Assembly: GCA_947396885.1 (NCBI GenBank)
Contig: OX377204.1
Location: 25,613,706-25,677,705 of the forward strand
Source: Heligmosomoides polygyrus polygyrus
Lineage: Eukaryota; Nematoda; Chromadorea; Rhabditida; Heligmosomidae
Reading direction: 5' to 3'
DNA: 64,000 nt
The position numbers and the translations under genes are program-made. Below are positions 56,371-64,000 of the stretch, one piece after another. How positions within the stretch are numbered: position 1 is the first letter of the stretch; every line of letters starts with the position of its first letter. Below the pieces are notes generated by a model, which had not been told where the DNA came from, made no database searches, and saw only the letters and a list, made by a program, of their open reading frames with translations.

Positions 56371-56630
56371 AGTTGCTTTTTTGAGATGCGCAACGCATAC
56401 TATTATTCTTCTCGGGATGTCGTTGAATGCGCATTTGGCCTATACAATGATCTGCGGTTACCAAGTCATGTAAAAGTCAGTACATTGCCCTCCCAAACAA
56501 GTCTGATCCCAATTCACCGACCCCGGAGGAACGGAAAGCTTTGTTTGCCTGGTTGGGAAAAAAACCGAGAACCTGGTATTGGGTGCATGCGACAGCTTGC
56601 ACTTCCTCCGCTACGCTTTACGCACCCGTA
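56371..56630 (-). repeat. SINE-A copy, tail-to-tail with the previous one
   Basis: GAGATGCGCAACGCATACTA, TCTGCGGTTACCAAGTCATG, AATTCACCGACCCCGGAGGA, TGGTATTGGGTGCATGCGAC. Confidence 0.8.
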
Positions 56631-56850
56631 GGCCAAATACACATTCAAATTGCATCACCAATGCACTAATTAGAATGCGTGGCGTATCCAACAAGGGGTT
56701 GATTAACGTCACTTATCCCTTATTCTTTATTGCAGGATGCCCCATGCATTCAACATCTATGTACAGCGGACAAAACAGTTTGAATGCGTACCTGTTCCAC
56801 ATGTCTTTCGGTGGATGTCCTGTTTTGTTTTTTATAAGGGATCATTATAC
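56631..56850. repeat. Two opposed SINE-A tails
   Basis: Plus tail 56631-56735 (GGCCAAATACACATTCAAAT, TAGAATGCGTGGCG) is followed by a minus tail from about 56735 (GATGCCCCATGCATTCAACA, GTTTGAATGCGTACCTG). Confidence 0.65.
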
Positions 56851-57044
56851 AATAAGCCTGTTTAGCATGGGGCTCTGCTAAACTGCAAAACTTGCCCTCC
56901 ACCGGTAAAATAAACCTTTAAAATGTGCCCCGCGAAGCGCTAGAGCTTGTCGTTGTGGTATGGTGGACCCCAGCCACAATTTCTAGTTCTTGCGTTCGCG
57001 GGACATAATTCAAAGCCTGGATAACAGTTGTTGCTGATCATTCA

Positions 57045-57300
57045 TCTACTAAGCAAGCCCTTGCAATCTTCACTGGAATCGCGGAAACACTCTGAATGCG
57101 CGGTTGACCTATTCGAGGACCTACAGTGGCCACCTTACGGAAAAGGGCGCCCTTGTGCATTCATGGGAAAATCGGATGCCAATTCGCTGACCAGCGAAGG
57201 TTTGAGCACCTGGAAGATGAGTCGTATTGAACCAAAAATGACATAGCAGGTAGTACATGCAAGGCAGGAGCCGAAAGTTGACTGCGCTACGTCCCTACAA
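57045..57300 (-). repeat. SINE-A copy, strongly diverged
   Basis: TGGAATCGCGGAAACACTCT, GAATGCGCGGTTGACCTATT and AATTCGCTGACCAGCGAAGG follow the minus-strand order of the family. Confidence 0.5.
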
Positions 57301-57737
57301 CAGAACATTGCAAACAATTGGAATTGGAGTATGATAGTGTAAGGTCTCGCCTATCGGACTACTAAGACATTCTATCCATTACTAAGATAGTGCTATTCTA
57401 CTATCAGAAGGGTTAAGTGACGCACTCGACCGAATGTTCTATACAATACTGTTTCTAATAATAAACCGACTTCCGGGATTACGGTTCCAGATGAGTGAAG
57501 ATGCTTTGTTTTCGTCCCCGCCATATCTAAGGTCGGCCTTTTCAGCTTTGTGACAAATGTCGTCATGTGTGACCAACGAACGACGGATACTCGTCGTCCG
57601 TGTTCATTGATACTAGGCGATAAACAAATTATGAGCGCCTAACTGAAGCGTGTCCAAAACGAATGAAGTAGAAATGACCAAAAATGGATTTGAAATCGCA
57701 AATTTATTTGAGACGTATACTATAGTCATTATTTCAG
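57301..57737. other. No recognised features
   Basis: Nothing supported. Confidence 0.3.
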
Positions 57738-57924
57738 CATAGCAATGCAAACAAGAATGCGTGGTTCGACCACAGTTCCACCTAAAGTTGCGTATGGATT
57801 CAGAAGGCATGCTCAAGAAGTCGTGCGACGATTCAGAAGACGTATTGCCCACTTCGTGCAACAAGCGTCATCGTTCAGGAGAGGTGTTCCAAAACTGCAA
57901 CGTGCTTCTGGATCCAGAAGTTAG
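57738..57924 (+). other. Exon-like open segment (unknown protein)
   Basis: After the acceptor CATTATTTCAG, the phase-1 frame reads MQTRMRGSTTVPPKVAYGFR and a strongly basic stretch EVVRRFRRRIAHFVQQASSF before TAG. A second frame (MDSEGMLKKSCDDSEDVLPT) is also open, so the coding frame is uncertain. No family recognised. Confidence 0.25.
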
Positions 57925-59606
57925 TCAACCATAAAGAAAGGATGACGTGGAGAAAAACTAGAAAGTATAATTTAAGATTGAGTGCTGTTCAATCTTGAGC
58001 TAAAGGCCCCTTTTCCTCTTCGAATGGGAGGCAATATCAGCCAAACATTCTCGTGGGAAAGCAAACTAAAAAGAATCTCGGCAAAGGATTCAAAGACTTG
58101 CTTTGAGATGCATTTTTCTCACCCCATCTGGCTGCAGGAGAAAGGAGGAAGGACTTTTTGTTTCGCACAGATTTGATTTTATTTCCGTTCCGCTGAAAGG
58201 TCAGCGAAAACTTTCCTCCTTCTTTGGTTGGTGAGTAGTGGCTTCCGGGATAGCTCAGAGAGGCCCCTTAAGGCCGCGCGCCTCGTATAGTTTAGTATGA
58301 TAACACCGACAGCTCATGCCTTGGGCCTCACTGAAAAGAAAAGATGTTCAATAAAGGAAAACGCGATGCAAAACGGTGGTGGAAGTTTGATTGCAGGTAG
58401 CACCAGTCAATTTAAAGCGAACTACTTTAAGAAGGCTCATCACTCTTGAGATCACCAAGCAGTTTGTATAATAACAAGCTTCAGGTCGTAGTCAGGTTTC
58501 ATCTTTACATTTTATTGCCTTGGAGAGCTATATCATCATCACCTCTCGACCGCAACCATCTGTGCAAAAATACGCTTGGTCTTTCGAGGATATGAGATGA
58601 TCAACGCTAAAATTGAATCGAGTGAAGCATTAAACTTAAACCCGCGGTTTTAAGATTTGTACATGAGGAGCTCAAGTTTATATGTAATTTTCTCTGATTT
58701 TCAATCCAAACCGGATACGTTTAAAAAAGCAAAAATTATATATTTGCATACTGTTGAAAAATTAAAACACTGAAAATTCACCTATGCACTAGATGTCTCA
58801 AGAAGAAATTTACGCGTATTAGGATGGCTGATGTACGGTCGTAGAAGTCATGTCGTGTCTGACTTACCATAAAGTACAAAAAAGACAAAAATCCCGGTTT
58901 ACTGAACGAATAGGTTGAGTCGTGAACTCATCCGGTGCGCCTCCATGCCTATATTTATTAGTACACTAGATCAACACTCTAAAAACATGTTCAACTTCAT
59001 TTTAAAATGATTCACTTCAACCTGAAAGCTGTTCGTTTTAAAGCGAAACGTGACCGTCTAAGATGGAATAGGCGATCTTTGGTAGTGGGAAGAACATGCC
59101 ATTCCTGCTCTTGGACGACGGTGGTAAAACCGAATGTAGACCAGTTTACAACGACAATGCCATGTACTGACCTATGATGAGAACTTTCTTTTGTAATTTC
59201 CTAGCCGACAGAAGCCACACTGCTTATATTCGTTATAACGACGCCCCCTGAGACTATGATATGTCCTGAAATCTACCAATTCAGAATAAAGGTGCGACAA
59301 TGGCAGTAGAAACTAAGGTTTGTCTAAATTTTGTGATAAGAAAATGAAACAGGCCTCTAATCACAAACATGCGCTGGCAATTCCCCGGTCTAAAACGCTA
59401 CTACTACGCTTCCTCTCTATCTGCTCAGGCATCAGTACACAGAACTCAGGATGGACCGTCCAATAGGCCCTGACGAGTTTGAGGATGGGTAAAACTACGT
59501 GCATAACTCGGCCGAATAACGAAGAGATGGATAAGAATTTCCAGCGACGGTTATTTTCAGTAGGATACTCGGAAAAACAGCAGCAGCCGGAAGCAGTGCT
59601 GCTGCA
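57925..59606. other. No recognised features
   Basis: AT-rich; a short stretch at 58247-58290 (CCGGGATAGCTCAGAGAGGC) has a box A-like look but no box B partner. Confidence 0.3.
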
Positions 59607-59833
59607 TCATCGACGGCGGAGTGTTTCCGCTGTCATCTGCAGCAGCCTGACATCCCGGCCTTTAATTGAGATGTGCATCGCGTCGTGTTGGAGGCGACGA
59701 GGAAGCAATAGTGTCGGAAAGCAAACCACGATACCGAGGGCCGAGGCATTCTCAGAGTTGATAATTCTCGAAATTTGTATCGGCATTTGCATCCAGGTCG
59801 ACAACTCCTTGTTGGGCACGTGTGATAGAGCTC
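59607..59833 (-). other. Exon-like open segment (unknown protein)
   Basis: Acceptor TTTTTTTACTTTTCAG ends at 59834. The best frame reads ALSHVPNKELSTWMQMPIQI then SRIINSENASAL to a GTATCG donor-like site, or runs on to TGA at 59607. GC-rich third positions favour this frame. No domain recognised and no linked exon. Confidence 0.3.
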
Positions 59834-62279
59834 CTGAAAAGTAAAAAAATTGAGTTACGCTACCTCTATGCTCAAATGAATCGGAAGCGAATAATGGTCG
59901 ACACGCCCATGACGTAATGTTATCAAAGAAGAGCATGAAAAACGGCATCAAGAGGAAGATAAAAATGTGCTTGAGAAGAAGATGAATGGAAGGCAGATTT
60001 ACGCACCAAATAAGACGGTTGATGCAGGACGGTCGATGCAAACGTCGCTGAACTAATGCTAAGAAGAACAAATATCTAGCTTCTAAAGAAGATGCTCTTG
60101 CCTTCCCCACTTTTCCTTAATCTACCGCTGGACTCCGCATGCATAGATTTTTACTTATTTTAAGGATGTGTTAAAGCGGTGAATTTTTAGGTGCACATTG
60201 TTTAGCATACAGCAAATGTACTTGGTCAAACTGAAAGTTTACGCAGTATCAGTGGTTTGAAAACTCATTTCCTTGGTTATACTATTGCCCTAGGTAGGTG
60301 TAGCTCTAAACGCATATGTTATTTGAAGGTGGTATTTAACCACTTCTATGTAGTGCTGCCAGAAAAGCTCAATTTTTGCGTCATGAAGCTTTAAGGCTTA
60401 AATCTCGGAAACAACATGCTAGAATCACATTGAAATTTGAGCACTGTTCTTGAGTGGAGTTGTCTAATGAGAAGCAGGTAATAGTAAAACACTGGCATGG
60501 GACGTCTTGAAATAACCAACACTCGAAAACCGTTCTATGTGTAGAAACTTCAAGGCGAAAGCTTCGCCAGAGCACATCGGAGGTGAAACTCTGTTTTTTT
60601 TTGCACGACGAGACAGCCAACTTATCCAGCACTCACAGCCCCTTATGGCTGCAACTGCCAAAAGGGGCTTCGCCCCGGTATTTCATAGCAGAAGATTTAT
60701 ACTGTTTGCTTTGCCTGTCAGGAACCCTGTGCATCAGTCACCATGTTTATTTCATTCTCTATTCAAGCGGTCGACCGTAGACGAAAATCGATGAATCAAT
60801 CGACAGTGGTTGTACGGTCGACATTGTTTACCTGCTGTGAAACCAGGAACATCGAGCAAAATATTTTGTTTTATCCTATACATGGAAATCCAGGCATAAA
60901 ACAAACTAACTAATTAAAGAACCAGGGAAGAAAAGAGTAATTAAAAAAAACAACACGGTGAAGAATAGAGAACGATGAGCTCCTAAGACATGCCCTCAAG
61001 ATATCGGTCGACAAGTCTTCTGTACTCATACAGTGAGTTCTGTAATGTTTTTTGACAACTTCGAGAGGTTCAGTGACAGCTCGACAGATGAAGAATATCC
61101 GTGTGATTCCATCTCAAGCGGCCGATTCCGGGGTACACTCAATAAACTCGATATCAGCCATATTTTTCGCTGTTGAGAAATCTTTCGGTCAAAGGTCCCA
61201 ACTCAGCAGAGGGCGGATACGATAACATGATCGAAATGTAAGGCACACTCAGAAGCCGTCATACGTGAAAGACGGAGAGAAAGCAGCCGCTACATAGCTC
61301 CTCTACAGGGTGCGCTACGTTAGCTGTCACGCCCTACTGTAGAAGGAGGAGCAACGTGCTCGATTACGGTAGGGTCATCGGGTGTAGCGCCCGTCTGTGG
61401 CTGAGGTACGAGATTTCGCCGAGAGATGAGGACGAACAGACGTGAATTAGTTGCAGTGGCAGTGATTTCAATTCACAGGCACGGGAGAGAACTGCCTTTT
61501 CCGATTTCTCCCCTAATTTCCTAAAGCTATTTTCCTAGAGCTCACCTATTTTCCTAGAGCCCAATTAGAGCCGTTCTATGCATGAAATAATAACATCGAA
61601 TCTGTATGAAATTTTTTACGCTACCGACGACAGTACAGTTCGTAGCACAACCTTACTTTTTCAAGCTGTTAATGACTACTCAAAATAACAACAACGATAG
61701 TGCTCAAAATGGTGCTAAGCGGCTCTTGGGTAGGCTACCAAGATGTAGTAAGATGTCGATACTCCTGCCAAAATAGTACTTGATAGATCGTGTGTCACAT
61801 CAAACATAACATAGATGCAGTAGCGACAAAAACAACAGAAAATGAAAGAAAATGTCACCATTGAAACTCTATATGTTAAGTAATTAAGGGAATAAAGAAA
61901 CTCAAGAGAAGAAATTCAATTATTGAAATTGAATTGCTCGAGAAACGACAAAACAGCGGTCGGCTCAGAGGTTAAAGGAAGATTAAACAGGAAAAGGGCA
62001 ATACACCACCCCACCCACACATTTCTTCCTGTTCTACTCTTTTCAGACTGCAAGAACTCAGTCAACTCAAACATTTTTTCTGTTCTTTCTATTACTTCTT
62101 CGCTAAGAAGGCGCTTGTGGTTTCCACTATATGTCGTTTCTCCACCTGTGGGCATGACATGCTGCCACCTACTGCATGCTTAGCCTTTTCGTTGATGTGT
62201 TTTCTAAGGTGAATTCAATACAACCCAATCGTGCTCTCAAAGTAGGCTAAAATTGTAGGAATAACGTAGGAAACGGAAG
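59834..62279. other. No recognised features
   Basis: No supported gene. A small GC hairpin (GGGGCTTCGCCCC near 60663) and a segment at 62047-62209 with an acceptor-like CTCTTTTCAG and donor-like AAG|GTGAAT are the only points of note; neither is strong. Confidence 0.3.
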
Positions 62280-62353
62280 AGCCGAGTTAGCCTAGTGGTT
62301 AGTAGTGTAGTTTCATGCACAAACGGTCACAGGTTCGACTCCCGGCTCGGGCA
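62280..62353 (+). repeat. tRNA-like sequence (pseudo-tRNA / pol III-type head)
   Basis: GCCGAGTTAGCCTAGTGGTT (box A TAGCCTAGTGG) and CACAGGTTCGACTCCCGG (box B GGTTCGACTCC), closed by CCGAG against CTCGG. The T stem and anticodon stem pair poorly, so it is not a functional tRNA gene. It ends at the exact point where the RTE-type sequence begins. Confidence 0.6.
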
Positions 62354-63443
62354 CCCCATGCCCTGCAAAAATTGCAAAAATGGCAACGGTTCCAGCGTCA
62401 GGCCCAGGTTGACAGGCCGGCTGATGGAGAAACCTCGTCACAAAACCATGATCACAAGTCGCAACAGAATCAGTGTAAAGGCTAGGACGTCACCCGGAAG
62501 TGGCGCACAGAACCCCCGCCCGAGTTCTGTGGTCAGTATGCGAGGGCTACCGAGGGCCGAACGACCTCGGCTAAAGAAGCTAGTTCGACTGGGGACTCTG
62601 AATGTGGGAACGCTGACCGGGAGATCTAGGGAAGTGGCTGACCTGATGAAGCGCAGAAGGATACAAGTCCTGTGTCTGCAGGAAATGCGATGGAAAGGGG
62701 CGAAAGCCAAGGAGATCGGAGAAGGGGTCAAGCTGTACTACAACGGAGATGACACCAAGAGGAACGGGGTAGGAATAGCTGTCGCGGAGTCCCTCAAGGA
62801 TTCAGTAGCGGCTGTCCAAAGAATAAACGACCGCATCATGTCACTGCGGCTGGACACGAAGGAGGGTTACTGGACCATCATGTCTGTCTACGCTCCGCAG
62901 ACCGGATGCTCCGAGCACGACAAGGATGACTTCTACCTCTCGCTCGAGGAAGCCATAAGGTCCGTACCAGAAGGGGACTACCTCTCCATAGCAGGGGACA
63001 TGAACGGGCATGTGGGGAGTGGCAGAAGAGGAGTGGAAAGGGTTCATGGAGGTAAAGGGATCGGCCTGATAAACCCGGATGGAGAACGAATTCTGGATCT
63101 GGCTATCGCCCACGATCTGGCTGTCTGTAGCACCTTCTTCGCGAAGAGGGAGAGCCAGAAGGTGACCTATGCTAGCGGAGGAAGAAGAACGGAGGTCGAC
63201 CACATCCTGGTTCGAAGGGCTGCCCTGAAAACAGTCCGGAATGTGAAGGTCATTCCGGGAGAAGACGTGGCATCACAGCATAAACCCTTGGTAGCCGACC
63301 TTAGCATACCTCTACCCAACCAGGCCCAAAGTGAGGACGGAACCCAGGATCCGATGGTGGAGACTGCGGGGTTCAGAGCGGAACGAGCTACGAAGGGCAG
63401 TGCTCGAAGCAGGCCTTCCAGATCCAGCTGGTCCCGTGAATGA
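62295..63443 (+). CDS. RTE-class endonuclease, intact motifs
   Basis: Open frame of 382 codons whose first part overlaps the tRNA-like sequence, so the true start is probably later. The endonuclease begins about 62577 with LVRLGTLNVGTLTGRSREVA (catalytic Asn), then IQVLCLQEMRWKGAKAKEIG (Glu), GYWTIMSVYAPQTGCSEHDK, DYLSIAGDMNGHVGSGRRGV (GDMN), TEVDHILVRRAALKTVRNV and ASQHKPLVADLSIPL (His). All catalytic residues are visible and the domain is uninterrupted. The frame is lost near 63320 and the protein continues one frame over. GC-richer than neighbours, as in a relatively young copy. Confidence 0.88.
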   Translation: MVSSVVSCTNGHRFDSRLGHPMPCKNCKNGNGSSVRPRLTGRLMEKPRHKTMITSRNRISVKARTSPGSGAQNPRPSSVVSMRGLPRAERPRLKKLVRLGTLNVGTLTGRSREVADLMKRRRIQVLCLQEMRWKGAKAKEIGEGVKLYYNGDDTKRNGVGIAVAESLKDSVAAVQRINDRIMSLRLDTKEGYWTIMSVYAPQTGCSEHDKDDFYLSLEEAIRSVPEGDYLSIAGDMNGHVGSGRRGVERVHGGKGIGLINPDGERILDLAIAHDLAVCSTFFAKRESQKVTYASGGRRTEVDHILVRRAALKTVRNVKVIPGEDVASQHKPLVADLSIPLPNQAQSEDGTQDPMVETAGFRAERATKGSARSRPSRSSWSRE

Positions 63444-64000
63444 GACCTGGAGGAGGGTAGCCGAAACAATCCTGAGATGTGCCAAGGAAACCCTGGGAGA
63501 AACAAAGGGAGGAACCAGAGGGAATAAATCGGCATGGTTCTGGAACGAAGAGGTGCAGGCTGCGGTGAAGAGGAAGAAGGAGGCCTACAAGCTGTGGCAA
63601 AAGACGAGGGCACCCGAGCATCTCACAGCCTACAGGAAGCTGAGGAGGCTGGCAAAAACAGCTGTAGCGAAGGCAAAGAACGCGGAAATGGATGCCCTGT
63701 ACGAGAAACTAGACGGGCCAGAAGGAGAAAAGTTCGCCATCCGCCTGGCCAAGGCGCGTCATAGAGCTAGCCTCGACATTCGAGTAGTGAAGACTGTGAA
63801 GAGTGCTGACGGTAGAGTGTTACGGAAGCCGGCCGAGGTCAGAGAGAGATGGGAGGAGTACTTCAAGGAACTCCTGAACGAGGAGTTCCCTCGTCGGAAG
63901 GCCGAGGAAGAACAGCCAACGGAAGGACCCATCCCACCCTGGACGCAAGAAGAGGTTCGCAAGGCCATACGGAAGATGAAACTCGGAAAGGCAGCAGGGC
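62346..64000 (+). mobile_element. RTE-class retrotransposon, 5' half, runs off the window
   Basis: Begins directly after the tRNA-like sequence and contains endonuclease, linker and the start of the RT. A third RTE-type lineage in this window, distinct in sequence from those at 3270-6890 and 45415-48440. Confidence 0.85.
63320..64000 (+). pseudogene. RTE-class RT N-terminal region, continues past the window
   Basis: After a frameshift around 63315-63330 the reading continues KVRTEPRIRWWRLRGSERNE, LRRAVLEAGLPDPAGPVNET, WFWNEEVQAAVKRKKEAYKL, KNAEMDALYEKLDGPEGEKF, WEEYFKELLNEEFPRRKAEE and ends at the window edge in RKAIRKMKLGKAAG, the KMKxGKAxGPDG start of the RT domain. Uninterrupted over its visible length, so the element may be intact apart from the single frameshift. 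Confidence 0.88.

Noticed and set aside
58247..58290. tRNA-like CCGGGATAGCTCAGAG
   Set aside because: Box A-like word only; no box B or stems follow.
62280..62353. Functional tRNA gene
   Set aside because: Boxes A and B are good but the acceptor has a mismatch and the anticodon and T stems pair poorly.
1..64000. CRISPR arrays, bacterial operons, ribosome binding sites
   Set aside because: Sequence is clearly eukaryotic: spliced genes, LINEs, SINEs, Tc1/mariner elements; no regular spacer-repeat array seen.

Overview
This is eukaryotic DNA, most likely from a clade V (strongylid, hookworm-like) nematode. It has multi-exon genes with short exons and TTTCAG acceptors, several RTE-clade non-LTR retrotransposons of the kind abundant in those worms, Tc1/mariner elements, and two tRNA-derived SINE families. 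There are no operons of bacterial type and no CRISPR array. The species is an inference.

The main gene is on the minus strand. Eleven exons between 33150 and 7136 join with compatible phases into a 400-residue rhodopsin-class GPCR that looks like a nematode GnRH/AKH-type (gnrr-like) neuropeptide receptor. Seven transmembrane segments, NLADL, a DRV box, TFWSPY and NPLIY can be read. Intron 3 has a GC donor, and intron 1 is 14.4 kb and full of repeats. All ten introns were found by eye from splice signals and phase; the first and last exons are the least certain.

Layout. 1-7.1 kb: SINE, a dead mariner (2009-3019, minus) and a dead RTE copy (3270-6890, plus) that carries a 0.9-kb foreign insertion. 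7.1-18.7 kb: exons 11 to 2 of the receptor, with SINEs and a Tc1-like transposon (8727-9646) in its introns. 18.7-33.1 kb: intron 1, with paired SINEs, foldbacks, two RTE 3' ends and a nested inverted/direct repeat next to exon 1. 33.3-44.6 kb: mostly non-coding, with SINE copies, a hairpin at 42.0 kb and a SINE inverted dimer at 43 kb. 44.6-49.2 kb: a nearly intact RTE on minus, bracketed by a 0.4-kb inverted repeat. 50.9 kb: a perfect 78-bp palindrome inside a SINE. 52.8-54.6 kb: three exon-like open segments on plus that I cannot assign. 54.8-56.1 kb: a 1.27-kb palindromic Tc1 derivative. 56.1-57.3 kb: a SINE cluster. 62.3-64.0 kb: a tRNA-like sequence directly followed by an RTE-class endonuclease/RT element that runs off the window.

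The window shows one neuropeptide receptor gene embedded in repeats, with an unusual density of inverted repeats at every scale from 28-bp arms to 630-bp arms.
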